Of a stretch of 28,330 nucleotides of DNA, positions 13,597-22,448 are shown in pieces. The notes under the pieces are model-generated. The model made no database searches. It worked only from the letters and a program-made list of their open reading frames with translations, and was not told the origin of the DNA. Position 1 is the stretch's first letter, and each line of letters begins with the position of its first letter. A program made the translations under genes and the position numbers. Where the stretch lies: the NCBI GenBank assembly GCA_038063195.1, contig JBBTVO010000017.1:1-28330 (forward strand). Reading direction: 5' to 3'. This DNA is from JBBTVO01 sp038063195. GTDB taxonomy: Bacteria; Patescibacteriota; Microgenomatia; Levybacterales; UBA12049.

Positions 13597-14018
13597 CTGC
13601 TTACAACTCCTTGTGAATTTACAATAACTTGTTTTGATGAGTCATTTCCGATAACGGTGTATGTTCCGGTAGTACTCGGTAGGCCTGTGGTTTTCGTAAA
13701 AACAATCTCAGAGAAACCGGAAATTGAGATAGTTGCGTTTTCAGTAAATTTTTCGTCAAATGCTGAATTTCCTTGCAAAAAAAGCGTAATCGTATTTGAT
13801 CCAAATCTAACTCCCCAATTTCCGTTTTGTTTTCCCATCATCGCATACATTTGTGCTTTCCGAAGCTGTCCTAGAAGACGGTCCTGGGTATTTGCAACTG
13901 CGTTTTGAGTAAGAAAACGGGAGAAAAAAACAACTGAAAAAGATCCTATTGTTAAAATTATAGATATGACAAGAAGCAGCTCGATAAGTGTAAATCCATG
14001 TGTTTTCTCCTCTTGCAT
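13593..14018 (-). CDS. GspH/FimT-like pseudopilin
   Basis: A 141-residue minor pseudopilin. The short leader MQEEKTHG is cleaved after Gly8 before FTLIELLLVISIILTIGSFSVVFF, with Glu at mature +5. The body after the helix (QNAVANTQDRLLGQLRKAQMYAMMGKQNGNWGVRF) follows the GspH/FimT pattern, where a helix with regularly spaced Arg precedes a beta domain. The length is normal for the family. It lies 14 bases after pilC and overlaps the large pilin by 4 bases. Such minor pilins prime fibre assembly at the inner membrane. It is the only one of the five prepilin genes here without repeats in its leader. Confidence 0.88.
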   Translation of the reverse strand: MQEEKTHGFTLIELLLVISIILTIGSFSVVFFSRFLTQNAVANTQDRLLGQLRKAQMYAMMGKQNGNWGVRFGSNTITLFLQGNSAFDEKFTENATISISGFSEIVFTKTTGLPSTTGTYTVIGNDSSKQVIVNSQGVVSR

Positions 14019-14032
14019 AGCATATATCCTTA

Positions 14033-15115
14033 CTACTTCACACTTCCTGTGAATTGGTAGATAGGTCCGATAATCGAAATTGCAATAAAAGCAACGATAA
14101 GACCCACTATGATAAGGATAACCGGTTCAAGAATTGTAGAGAGGTTTTTAGACGTTTCATCAACTTCATCCTCGAAGTAATCACCAAGGTAAGTTAGCGT
14201 TTCGCCAAGTTTTCCCGTTTTGTCCCCCACTCCAATCATTCTTACGGCAATTAAAGGCATAAATTTTTTATTGGAATTTGTCAATATTTCTTCAATTGAT
14301 TTTCCTTTTTTAACACCATTTTTAATTTCAGAAAGATAGTTTTTGTACACACAATTTGATGTTGTCTCGAGCTGTGCATCTAAAGCAGTTGATATATGTA
14401 CTCCAACTCCAAGCATAGTTCCTATATTTCGGAACATTGAAGCCAGTTCTATATTTTGCATAAATATTCCCAGGACCGGAAGGGAAAGAAGGAAAGTATG
14501 CCAGTGCGGTTTGATGATCTTTGTAGTTATTGCCCAGCGTATCAATACAAAAAACAATATCAGCCCGCCGAGTAAAAAAATACCAAAGTCTCTCATGATT
14601 GTTGCAAATAGCAAAAGTATTTTTGTTGTTACCGGCAGTTCAATGTCAAGTGATGCGAAAAGATCAATTAGCTGAGGCAATACGAAAATACTCAGCCCAA
14701 GTCCGGCAATAAGTGCAGTACCAAGTACTATTGACGGATATAGCAATGCACCCCGTACTTTGCCGGAAAAATCGTGCTGTTTTTTTAAATGGGTAGCAAG
14801 ATAGTCAAGGTTTTTCTCAAGACTGCCCGACTCTTCCGCAACTCTGATAAGGCTTACATAGAATGCATCAAAAACATGCGGATATTGCGACAGCGCTTTA
14901 TGTAAAGGCTGGCCATTAGCAATTTCTTCGTGAACCTTTTGAAGTAATTTTCTAAATTTGGAGTGTGACGTCTGCTTTTTTAAAATTAAAATAGATTCAG
15001 GGAGTGCGATACCGCTTTTTAACATCAGTGATATATGCTTTGTAAAAGCTAATGTATCCAATAAGCTTATTTTTTCAAATAATGATATGTCTGATGAAAA
15101 TGTTGGCAGTTTCAT
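14033..15115 (-). CDS. pilC: Type IV pilus inner-membrane platform protein PilC/GspF
   Basis: A 360-residue GspF-family protein. Two homologous cytoplasmic helical domains (about 25-150 and 225-330) alternate with membrane helices at about 125-148, 170-195 and 330-355. The signatures LLQKVHEEIANGQPLHKALSQYP and IKNGVKKGKSIEEILTN, the GVGDKTGKLGETL motif and the C-terminal EPVILIIVGLIVAFIAISI are typical. PilC connects the PilB ATPase to the growing pilus. The length is slightly short of the usual 400 because the N-terminal domain is trimmed. The start ATG overlaps the pilB stop (ATGA), so translation is coupled. Confidence 0.95.
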   Translation of the reverse strand: MKLPTFSSDISLFEKISLLDTLAFTKHISLMLKSGIALPESILILKKQTSHSKFRKLLQKVHEEIANGQPLHKALSQYPHVFDAFYVSLIRVAEESGSLEKNLDYLATHLKKQHDFSGKVRGALLYPSIVLGTALIAGLGLSIFVLPQLIDLFASLDIELPVTTKILLLFATIMRDFGIFLLGGLILFFVLIRWAITTKIIKPHWHTFLLSLPVLGIFMQNIELASMFRNIGTMLGVGVHISTALDAQLETTSNCVYKNYLSEIKNGVKKGKSIEEILTNSNKKFMPLIAVRMIGVGDKTGKLGETLTYLGDYFEDEVDETSKNLSTILEPVILIIVGLIVAFIAISIIGPIYQFTGSVK

Positions 15116-17034
15116 TCTCTTGTTGCCCGAAGGACCTCCTCAATGGTAGTTATTCCCTGCTGTACCTTAAAAAGACCATCTTCCATCATCGTAGTCATTC
15201 CTTCTGAAACAGCCTGCTGTATAATTTTTTGAGAGTCATTTTTGGCAACAACAAGATCTTTAATTTTCTCAGACATTAGAAGAATCTCAAAAATACCGAC
15301 TCTTCCGGAATATCCCGAATTTCTGCAAACCGGACATCCTTTTCCTATATATATTCTTGCATCTCTTACATCCTTAAAATATTTCTGCAGTAATTTTTTA
15401 TTAAAATGTTTCTCAAGATCAATTATTTTTTCCGATTGGGATACTTTACATTTATCACAAATTCTCCTCACCAATCTTTGACCAATTACTATATTTACAG
15501 TTGATGCCACAAGAAAAGGCTCAATATTCATGTCCAGAAATCTGGGGAGCGCTGTAGCAGCATCATTTGTATGAAGTGTAGATAAAACAAGATGACCTGT
15601 CATTGCAGAGTTTACTGCAATATCTGCTGTTTCATTGTCTCTTATTTCTCCTACGTAAATAATATTGGGATCCTGACGCAAGATAGAGCGGAGTCCTTCT
15701 GCAAATGTAAGATTTGTTTTTGGATTAACCTGTATTTGGTTTAATCCTTTTATCTCATACTCAATGGGATCTTCAATTGTTGCTATATTGCGCTCTTTTG
15801 TATTTAAGATTTTAAGAATCGTGTACATAGATGTCGTTTTTCCTGAACCCGTGGGGCCGGTTGACAGGATCATGCCGTATGGCTTACTGCTTGCGTCCAT
15901 AACTTTTTTTAAGTCTAAGGAGCTCATGCCGAGATCAGATAAGCCAAATTGCCTGTAGCGTGCGGAGAGAAGTCTCATGACACATTTTTCTCCATGCAGA
16001 ATCGGGACAATTGAAATTCTGATATCTAAATCTTCATTTTCCACTCTTGTTTGAATCTTTCCATCTTGAGCGCTTAGGTGTTCATCAGTACGGAGTTTGG
16101 AAAGAAATTTTATGCGGGCTACTACCTGTTGGTCAATTTCCGGAGTAAAATGCAAGACTTCCTGCATGATACCATCTATTCGAAATCTTACAGTTGAGCC
16201 TTCTTTCTCAGGTTCAATATGAATGTCAGAGGCTCCATTGTCATAAGCATACTCTATTAGAATATCGACTATCCGCTCAATTGGGGCCTCTGATATTCCG
16301 TTTTTTCCGATAGTTTTTACCTGTTCCTTGAGCATGTCATCATATGAGCTTTGAAGATTTTGTTTATAAATCTTTAATGCCTTTTCAAAGTCGCGCTGAG
16401 TTGCATAGAAAACAGATGGTTTTTTTTGTGCCTTTTGTTCAATAAATTGCGTAACTTGTGCGCTTAAAGTTGGGTCCACTATTGCGATCTTAAGCTCTTT
16501 ATCATTTTCTTCAAAAGCGATAACTTTATGAGTACGGGAATATTCCTCTGGAATTAAATAAACTAAATCTGAAGGAATTTTTACAGCTGAGAGTTCGATG
16601 AAAGGAAAATGTAATAATTCTGCTACAGTTTTACCTAAATCTGCGTCTGAAATTAAGTCATTGGTAATCAGAAGTTCCGCAAGAGAAATATTATTTTTTT
16701 TACTTTCCTCAAAGGCGTCTGTCAGTTTTTTTTCATCAATTACTCCTAATTCCTTTAATATGTTAAAAAGGTTTTGGGGAAAATTCTCCATGAGATCGGT
16801 ATCTGTTTTTGGTTTTACTTCATCATGATCTTGAGAAATCGAACTTACCTGCGGTTGAATAGGTAAAGGTTTTTTAAAAATAGCATCGATCTTATTTTGA
16901 GTTTCTGTATCTGAAGTATCTAAGGCTTTTTCTTCAGAAACAGGTAGTTTTTCCAATATCGGTTTTTGCTCGTTTTGAGTCAGCGATACTTTTTTAGCTA
17001 TAATTTTCTTTTTTCCTATTGTTGCTTTTGTCAC
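15112..17034 (-). CDS. pilB: Type IV pilus assembly ATPase PilB/GspE
   Basis: A 640-residue hexameric traffic ATPase that powers pilin polymerisation from the cytoplasm. After a low-complexity basic tail (1-80), a T2SSE_N (MshEN) domain covers about 90-220. The ATPase core has GPTGSGKT (Walker A, 393-400), the Asp box around EDPIEYE (421), Walker B around IIYVGEIRD (458-465) and the His box TGHLVLSTLHTND (479-491). A tetracysteine zinc site follows (CDKC ... CPVC). All catalytic motifs are intact. The start is GTG 17034. A perfect TTGACA sits upstream at 17074-17069 without a clear -10 partner. It is first of the pilus genes; no pilT or pilD lies in the window. Confidence 0.96.
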   Translation of the reverse strand: MTKATIGKKKIIAKKVSLTQNEQKPILEKLPVSEEKALDTSDTETQNKIDAIFKKPLPIQPQVSSISQDHDEVKPKTDTDLMENFPQNLFNILKELGVIDEKKLTDAFEESKKNNISLAELLITNDLISDADLGKTVAELLHFPFIELSAVKIPSDLVYLIPEEYSRTHKVIAFEENDKELKIAIVDPTLSAQVTQFIEQKAQKKPSVFYATQRDFEKALKIYKQNLQSSYDDMLKEQVKTIGKNGISEAPIERIVDILIEYAYDNGASDIHIEPEKEGSTVRFRIDGIMQEVLHFTPEIDQQVVARIKFLSKLRTDEHLSAQDGKIQTRVENEDLDIRISIVPILHGEKCVMRLLSARYRQFGLSDLGMSSLDLKKVMDASSKPYGMILSTGPTGSGKTTSMYTILKILNTKERNIATIEDPIEYEIKGLNQIQVNPKTNLTFAEGLRSILRQDPNIIYVGEIRDNETADIAVNSAMTGHLVLSTLHTNDAATALPRFLDMNIEPFLVASTVNIVIGQRLVRRICDKCKVSQSEKIIDLEKHFNKKLLQKYFKDVRDARIYIGKGCPVCRNSGYSGRVGIFEILLMSEKIKDLVVAKNDSQKIIQQAVSEGMTTMMEDGLFKVQQGITTIEEVLRATRE

Positions 17035-17115
17035 ATCTATACTTAAGTTTGCTAAATTAAACTGAATTTGTCAATTCTAGTCGTTAATAGCCGAGGTAAT
17101 ACCTATGAGGCATTA

Positions 17116-17481
17116 TTACTTGAGGGTATTGTTGATCTTTGCGAGAACATCATTGATATGCATATCGCTTTTAACGAAATAATCGGTAGCCCCAAGTTTC
17201 ATACTTTTATCAATATCTTCTTTCTGTCCTAGGTTTGATGCAACGATTACAGGTATATTTTTCCATTCATTGTTTTTTTTTAGTTCTTCAAGTACAGAAA
17301 AGCCGTCTTTTACAGGCATTATAAGATCAAGGAGGATAACATCCGGAGTAAATGATTCCAGAATGTCTAATGCTTCCTGGCCATCGGAAGCCATCTTGAT
17401 TTCGAAACCTGCCTTACTGAGTTTGACTCTGTATGCACTAGCTAGGAATTTGTCATCCTCTGCAATAAGAATTTTTGCCAT
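17116..17481 (-). CDS. Single-domain response regulator (receiver only)
   Basis: A 121-residue CheY-like receiver with nothing attached. The acidic pocket is EDD (8-10), the phosphoacceptor is Asp52 in ILLDLIMP, the Thr/Ser switch is Ser82 in VASNLG, and the conserved Lys lies in YFVKSD. It has no DNA-binding or enzymatic output, so it must act by protein contact, perhaps on the pilus motor encoded 81 bases downstream. It lies 5 bases after another receiver gene, so both are probably co-transcribed with the upstream kinase. Confidence 0.93.
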   Translation of the reverse strand: MAKILIAEDDKFLASAYRVKLSKAGFEIKMASDGQEALDILESFTPDVILLDLIMPVKDGFSVLEELKKNNEWKNIPVIVASNLGQKEDIDKSMKLGATDYFVKSDMHINDVLAKINNTLK

Positions 17482-17486
17482 ATTAT

Positions 17487-17888
17487 TTATGTCTTTGAAT
17501 TTTCCTCTGCGATAAAATGTTTTATTATTGGTATTAACTCATCCAAGCGATAGGATGCTTTCAGAAGATATTTTCTTACACCAAGAGCCAGCATATTCTT
17601 AACCTTTTCTTCACTTGCCGAATTACTCACAACTATTACCGGAATTTTTGTAAATCTTTCTTTTTGCTTAAGATGATGCATGAAGGCTATTCCGTCCATA
17701 TCTTTTAGTTGAAAATCAAGCCAGATTGCATCCGGAAGAATTGCTGAAGTTTCTAGATAGTCAATAGCTTGAGTTCCGCTGCTGCATGAAATTGTGGAAA
17801 TGCCCCCTAGTGATAATTTTTTGGATATAGCTTCAAGCAGTAAGATCTCATCCTCAACTATCATGATTGTTTGCTTTTGTTCATTCAT
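17487..17888 (-). CDS. Single-domain response regulator (receiver only)
   Basis: A 133-residue receiver: ED pair at 12-13, phosphoacceptor Asp58 in IWLDFQLKDMDG, switch Ser in VVSNSA, Lys in YLLKAS. No output domain. It is related to, but clearly different from, the adjacent receiver (17116-17481). Having two lone receivers in tandem after one kinase suggests a phosphorelay or two competing targets. Start at ATG 17888, only 2 bases after a TATAAT box, with further TATAAT boxes upstream. Confidence 0.92.
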   Translation of the reverse strand: MNEQKQTIMIVEDEILLLEAISKKLSLGGISTISCSSGTQAIDYLETSAILPDAIWLDFQLKDMDGIAFMHHLKQKERFTKIPVIVVSNSASEEKVKNMLALGVRKYLLKASYRLDELIPIIKHFIAEENSKT

Positions 17889-17890
17889 AC

Positions 17891-17914
17891 ATTATAATTT
17901 ACAATTATATTATA
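17891..17914 (-). promoter_or_regulatory. AT-rich promoter-like segment with three TATAAT boxes
   Basis: On the minus strand TATAAT occurs at 17914-17909, 17909-17904 and 17896-17891, in the 32-base gap between the kinase and the receiver genes. The first two could start a transcript with a very short leader for the receiver pair. No good -35 box was found. Confidence 0.35.
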
Positions 17915-17920
17915 CACATA

Positions 17921-19438
17921 TTAACTGTTTAGAGAAACTTCACCAATTCTTGCCTGCATCCCGCTGACAGGTATGGAGAAGAAGAACGACGTTCCCTTAT
18001 TTACTTCAGATTTAAACCAAATCTTTCCTCCCGATGACTCAATTATCGCTTTTATTAAATAAAGACCCAAACCATTACCATCTGTTTCAATTTTTATAAT
18101 ATTTTCTCCGCGATAGAATTTCTGAAATACCTTATTGTAATCTTTTTCCAAAATACCATATCCGGTATCACTTACCTGAGAGATTAGTTCATTATCTTTT
18201 TTAGATACAAATATGGATATTTCTCCGCCATCAGGTGTATATTTTGATGCATTCGTCAGTAAATTAACGTAAACCTCCCGGATTAATAGAGGGTCTATAT
18301 TTAGCTGAGGAAGTTCTGAATGGATGCTGAAAATTATATGTTGTTTTTTACGGTCACTTTTTACTTTTATCTCATTTATCACTTCCAATATAAGTTTATT
18401 AATATCTGTAGGTTTTGGATCAATAATTATTCTTCCTGACTCAATACGTGAAATATTAAGAAGAGAGTTAACTAAGCCAATCATTCTCTCATTTGAGAAG
18501 AAAATATTCTCAACGTACTCCTTCTGTTCAGGATTTAGCTGTCCCGCATCCCCATTTATAAGCATCTCACTAAACCATTTCGAAGCAGACAAAGGCGTAC
18601 GGAGCTGATGTGAAGCAAGTGAAATAAATTCCGATTTCATCCTGTCAACCTCAATTTCACGGCCAATATTTCTGAAAACCTCAACAGCTCCGATAATCTG
18701 ATTGGCGAAAACGATTGGCGTAGCCGTAACAGCGACGAAGACTTTTGTTGATCCCTTCTGCAGATATATACTATGCGCAAACACCTTTTTGCCTGTGAGT
18801 AATGCTTTATACATATCTCTATCTTTCCGATGAATTAATTTTCCATTTTCATCAATTGCCGGAACTATTTCAAACCAGAATTTTCCTACTACTTCAGAAC
18901 TCGTCCAATGAGTCATTTGTTCTGCTGCTTGATTAAAAATCAAAATCTTTCCTTCCGGATTAGTTACGACAACTCCTTCCCCAATACTTGTTAAAGTTGC
19001 TGCGGCTTCGGCCCTATTCATAAATGCTTTTCTTTCCAAATCCTCGCCTTTTTGGCGTATAATTTCCAGCTCTTCTGATTTTCGGACCAATGCGTTGGCA
19101 GTTTCTTGAAATTTTTCTTCCCAACCTGCATATGACTCTTTAGGTTCATAAGTACTGTTTGACAAAAGTAAAATTGCTACAGCCGTGTTTAAGATAACAG
19201 ATACAACAAGACCTATCACAAAATATGTTATCGCCAAGTTAAGCGAGTTAAGTGATAGGTATAAATAAATACTAAGTAAGGCAATTGCCGAAAACGAAAG
19301 TCCCATAATAAGTAAGAGTTTATATTTTGTCCTCACTGATGGTTTCTTAGCAGGGGAAAGTGAATTAATAGTGCTTTCTGGCGTCGCTAGTATTTGACCG
19401 TTTGAGTGAGGAAGAGGCTGTAAATTTTGGTAATCCAT
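17921..19438 (-). CDS. Membrane sensor histidine kinase with PAS domain
   Basis: 505 residues: two membrane helices (about 39-63 and 68-93) with almost no periplasmic loop, a coiled-coil stretch (about 105-140), a PAS domain (about 145-260, SIGEGVVVTNPEGKILIFNQAAE), HisKA with H-box SLASHQLRTPLSASKW (His277), and a HATPase_c domain with N-box LLTNASKYTPDGG and G-boxes DTGYGI and GNGLGLYL. The small external loop suggests intramembrane or cytosolic sensing via PAS. The partners are most likely the two receivers directly downstream. ATG at 19438; the GH18-like gene ends 44 bases upstream. Confidence 0.93.
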   Translation of the reverse strand: MDYQNLQPLPHSNGQILATPESTINSLSPAKKPSVRTKYKLLLIMGLSFSAIALLSIYLYLSLNSLNLAITYFVIGLVVSVILNTAVAILLLSNSTYEPKESYAGWEEKFQETANALVRKSEELEIIRQKGEDLERKAFMNRAEAAATLTSIGEGVVVTNPEGKILIFNQAAEQMTHWTSSEVVGKFWFEIVPAIDENGKLIHRKDRDMYKALLTGKKVFAHSIYLQKGSTKVFVAVTATPIVFANQIIGAVEVFRNIGREIEVDRMKSEFISLASHQLRTPLSASKWFSEMLINGDAGQLNPEQKEYVENIFFSNERMIGLVNSLLNISRIESGRIIIDPKPTDINKLILEVINEIKVKSDRKKQHIIFSIHSELPQLNIDPLLIREVYVNLLTNASKYTPDGGEISIFVSKKDNELISQVSDTGYGILEKDYNKVFQKFYRGENIIKIETDGNGLGLYLIKAIIESSGGKIWFKSEVNKGTSFFFSIPVSGMQARIGEVSLNS

Positions 19439-19482
19439 TACTAAAGTATTTCACAAGGTGAAATTTCAGTCAAGAAAAATAC

Positions 19483-20757
19483 TTAATTTAAATTTTCCTT
19501 CTCTATGACTTTCCATGGCTCAAGATAGCTTCCTTCATATCCTAATGCCCAAATAGCAATACCTCCCATTTTGTTTTCGTTAGCAAATCTTATTTTTTCA
19601 GCAATTGATCTATCGTCTTCATAATAAACTTGCTTAATCGCTCCATATTCCCTGTAGGTTAGCCATGGAGATTTGGAAATATCGTCCCATGATTTTACAG
19701 CATCACTTCTTTTGCTCAATAATTCCCTAACTCTCCTATAGGTAGCTAAAGCGCCGCTGCCCTCCACAGTTGGACTTTTTTGTTTTGTGGTAATGGTCTG
19801 CCATTCATAGCCGTAAAACGGTATTGCCAGAATTAGTTTTTTGATTGGTACGCGCCCGGAGAGAGACTCAACCGATTCTGAAATACTATGTTCATTTGAC
19901 AAGCTATTAATGGGCGCAGTCGGGCCTGCTTTCGCTGAGCCTTGCTGACGGTAATCGTATGCCATAAGAATTACCTGATCAACAGATTTCGAAATTTCTG
20001 TCATGTTATATGCTTTGTCTTTTATGACAACTGTTGAGTTAACGTCAATAGAAATGATTAGTTCAGGAGTTTCTTCTCTTAATTTGGAAGAAAGTGTTTC
20101 CAGAAATTTAGAAAGATATTTAGATGTAGGAAAGTCAGTGTCTGTAAAATATTCAAAATCAATATTTATCCCATCCAAATCGTACTGTGTAATTAATACT
20201 CCTAATTCATCTGCCAGTCTATTTGTAGCCGATTTGTTGCTTATGACATTGTCAATCGTTTCATTGTCGAATGACTTGATAGATAACAGAATTTTTGTAC
20301 CGCTTCTAGATGCATCGTTTCTAATTTCCTTGAAATAGTCGGAGTTGAAGTAAGTCCACTCTAAAACAGGGAGCTTATCCTCGTTATATCTAATAATGCT
20401 TCCATCACTATTTATACTTAGGCCAAAGTAAATAATTTGCGATAGCTTCTCCGGATAAACCTTGGACTTATTTGCAACAGACCAAGAGGGCAAAAATCCA
20501 ATCGCTTCCTTCTTAATAGCAGCATTCTTGGAAATTGAAGAAGTGAGTTTAGGAGAAATTTCAGGAACTCTGTTTGCCAATTTTGAATTCTCGTTATTAT
20601 AAGTTTCCGATATTGAGAAATAAACAAAAAAAATAGCTAAAGCAAGAATCAATCCAATCAGTAGTCCTGTTTTTACCCTAATTTTGCTGATAAAGTTTTC
20701 AGGGGGAACAACATTTATGAGCGGAGTGTTTGCTTCTGTATCTTCTTTTGTTTCCAT
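19483..20757 (-). CDS. Membrane-anchored GH18-family glycosidase (YaaH/SleL-like)
   Basis: A 424-residue protein with one N-terminal transmembrane anchor (about 30-50) and a GH18 TIM barrel (about 83-420) outside the cell. The active-site strand is LDGINIDFEYF: Asp195, Asn198, Asp200 and catalytic acid Glu202, the DGxNIDFE form seen in spore-cortex-lytic YaaH/SleL enzymes rather than chitinases. The later ILMAYDYR and the end IAIWALGYEGSYLEPW are also typical. Family enzymes cleave beta-1,4 bonds of N-acetylglucosamine polymers, including peptidoglycan, using substrate-assisted catalysis. LysM domains are absent. It may remodel the wall for pilus passage or be used in cell contact. The context (signalling genes on both sides) suggests regulated expression. 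Confidence 0.88.
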   Translation of the reverse strand: METKEDTEANTPLINVVPPENFISKIRVKTGLLIGLILALAIFFVYFSISETYNNENSKLANRVPEISPKLTSSISKNAAIKKEAIGFLPSWSVANKSKVYPEKLSQIIYFGLSINSDGSIIRYNEDKLPVLEWTYFNSDYFKEIRNDASRSGTKILLSIKSFDNETIDNVISNKSATNRLADELGVLITQYDLDGINIDFEYFTDTDFPTSKYLSKFLETLSSKLREETPELIISIDVNSTVVIKDKAYNMTEISKSVDQVILMAYDYRQQGSAKAGPTAPINSLSNEHSISESVESLSGRVPIKKLILAIPFYGYEWQTITTKQKSPTVEGSGALATYRRVRELLSKRSDAVKSWDDISKSPWLTYREYGAIKQVYYEDDRSIAEKIRFANENKMGGIAIWALGYEGSYLEPWKVIEKENLN

Positions 20758-20806
20758 AGAACTAATATTAGTCTAGCATAGACACCGTGACTCGGTAGTT
20801 GAATTA

Positions 20807-20835
20807 TTGACATTTGTTAATCTCAGTGTTAGTCT
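20807..20835 (+). promoter_or_regulatory. Promoter for the plus-strand response regulator
   Basis: TTGACA (20807-20812) is consensus. After 17 bases TAGTCT (20830-20835) has a TG extension one base upstream (TGTTAGTCT). A start near 20842 would leave a leader of about 11 bases to ATG 20853. A 12-bp palindrome ACTAATATTAGT at 20761-20772 lies between this promoter and the divergent GH18 gene. Confidence 0.45.
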
Positions 20836-20852
20836 ACTTATTAGAGACAAAT

Positions 20853-21254
20853 ATGGCTAAGATTTTGATTGTTGAAGACGAAAAGGATCTTCTCGAAGTA
20901 TATAAAGACACTCTAGAAGCAAATGGGCATGAAATTGATACGGCTGATGATGGAGAAGTTGCATTTGACAAAATAAAACAAGGAGGATATGATCTTGTAC
21001 TTTTAGATATAATTCTTCCAAAATTAAACGGGCTTTTAATTATGCAAAAGATAAGGGCTCTTCCTGTTCCTGCCAACCCCAATAAAGCTGTAGTTTTTCT
21101 GACAAATCTTGACAGAAATGAAGAAATAAATCAGGGTATTAAGCTAGCGGACGGATATTTGATAAAAAGCAAAATTACTCCAGATGATTTGATTCGGGAG
21201 GTAAACTTTTATTTGTCTTCTGGCCAGGGGAATCTGTCGCAACCGTCCCAGTAA
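20853..21254 (+). CDS. Single-domain response regulator, convergent with a kinase gene
   Basis: A 133-residue receiver from ATG 20853 (an upstream in-frame TTG at 20814 lies within the promoter). Acidic residues EDE (8-10), phosphoacceptor Asp52 in VLLDIILP, switch Thr in VFLTNLD, Lys in YLIKSK. No output domain; it ends in a short polar tail SGQGNLSQPSQ. The last 80 bases are antisense to the 3' end of the histidine kinase gene on the other strand. It is the third lone receiver in 5 kb. Its gene is the only plus-strand gene between 3.7 kb and the right end of the window. Confidence 0.92.
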   Translation: MAKILIVEDEKDLLEVYKDTLEANGHEIDTADDGEVAFDKIKQGGYDLVLLDIILPKLNGLLIMQKIRALPVPANPNKAVVFLTNLDRNEEINQGIKLADGYLIKSKITPDDLIREVNFYLSSGQGNLSQPSQ

Positions 21255-22134
21255 TCAGCTCAAGATCGCTACTGTCAAGCGGTAGGGTGAATGAGAAAGT
21301 TGAACCCTTCCCTTCTCCTTCTGACTGCGCCCAAATTTTGCCTCCATGAAGCTCTATTAGAGATTTTGATAGATAAAGACCAAGCCCAGTTCCCTGCCCT
21401 TTGTCTTTTGTAAGTCTATTATTACCTACCATGCTAAATTTAATAAACAATTTTGCCATATCGGCACTACTTATGCCTCGTCCGGTATCACTCACTTTTA
21501 TAAGCGCAAAATCCTTTTCATTCTGAGTCAATTCAATCTTTACCATGCCTCCTTTTGGAGTGAATTTGAATGAGTTACCGATAAGATTTATTAATACTTG
21601 CTTAATTCTATTAATGTCTGCGTTTGAGATTAAAGGAGAAGTCGGTTGGGTATATACAAGCTTAATATCCATTTCCGAAGCTCTAGTTTGCATTTCCGTA
21701 ACTACTTCATATACAAGCTTACCAATATCTGCCGGGACAGGTTCAATAGTGAGCTTGCCGGACTCGATTCTTGAGACATTGAGCATATCATTTACTAAAT
21801 TAATTAGTCTTTCCGTTGAAGATAAAGTCCTTTCCAGATATGTTTTTTGCTTGTTGGTAAGTTCTCCTGCGGATTTATTTAAAAGCATGAAAACGTAAGA
21901 TTTTATAACAGTCATTGGAGTTCGAAGTTCATGAGATGCCAAAGAGACAAACTCATCCTTAAGCTTATCGACCTCTTTAAGCCGTTCGTTGGCATTCTCC
22001 AGCTGCTTTTTTGTATCCGCAAGCTCAAGATTTTTTTTATACATCTCTTCGTTAACGTGAGCCAGCTCATCTTGTATTTGTGGATTGGCAGTTGTTTTAT
22101 TCTGAGATTGTGAAGTTGTGTCCGAAGAATCCAT
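21175..22134 (-). CDS. Soluble histidine kinase without sensor domain
   Basis: A 319-residue kinase with no membrane segment. Residues about 20-62 are a coiled coil (NEEMYKKNLELADTKKQLENANERL), followed by HisKA with SLASHELRTPMTVIKS (His68) and HATPase_c with an N-box (LIGNSFKFTPKGG), DTGRGIS and GQGTGLGLYLSKSLIELHGG. The last 27 or so residues are a polar extension whose codons are antisense to the neighbouring receiver gene. Lacking its own input domain, it could take signals from the lone 7TM protein at 22449-23249, with which it is probably co-transcribed. The convergent receiver is its likely substrate. Confidence in function is high; the partners are inferred. Confidence 0.92.
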   Translation of the reverse strand: MDSSDTTSQSQNKTTANPQIQDELAHVNEEMYKKNLELADTKKQLENANERLKEVDKLKDEFVSLASHELRTPMTVIKSYVFMLLNKSAGELTNKQKTYLERTLSSTERLINLVNDMLNVSRIESGKLTIEPVPADIGKLVYEVVTEMQTRASEMDIKLVYTQPTSPLISNADINRIKQVLINLIGNSFKFTPKGGMVKIELTQNEKDFALIKVSDTGRGISSADMAKLFIKFSMVGNNRLTKDKGQGTGLGLYLSKSLIELHGGKIWAQSEGEGKGSTFSFTLPLDSSDLELITGTVATDSPGQKTNKSLPPESNHLE

Positions 22135-22157
22135 TATTAATATAATAGACTATTTTT

Positions 22158-22436
22158 CTAGAGGATTAAAGAGGGCATGTCTCCTGCGGGGACCTTTTTT
22201 ACAAACTCTTTGGCTGCATCTTTACAGACTTCAACTGAGGCTTGTCCAAACAAATGCTGATATTGTTCAACAAGCTTCTGAAGTATTTCTTTTTTATTTC
22301 CGTCTATCTTCACTTCATGCTTTTGGAGATCCACAGTCAGTCCCGGAACCTTTCTAGCCTGCTCAAGAGCTACTGGTCCAATAATTTTTTCCTGTTCTGT
22401 TATTATTTTTTCAACAACCTGTCCGTAAATATCCAT
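22158..22436 (-). CDS. Small protein of unknown function between 7TM sensor and kinase
   Basis: A 92-residue soluble protein I do not recognise. It is mostly helical by composition: helices around 4-28 and 48-60, a central segment VDLQKHEVKIDGN that looks like a beta hairpin, and a third helix region with VEVCKDAAKEFVKK. No signal peptide or membrane segment. It sits 23 bases upstream of the soluble kinase start and 12 bases after the 7TM protein, on the same strand, so it could be an adaptor between the two, but this is only positional. Confidence 0.6.
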   Translation of the reverse strand: MDIYGQVVEKIITEQEKIIGPVALEQARKVPGLTVDLQKHEVKIDGNKKEILQKLVEQYQHLFGQASVEVCKDAAKEFVKKVPAGDMPSLIL

Positions 22437-22448
22437 AAGAAATTAATT

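Noticed and set aside
17035..17115. Regulatory hairpin upstream of pilB
   Set aside because: GGTAATACC and nearby repeats form only a very short stem, and the isolated TTGACA at 17074-17069 has no convincing -10 partner.
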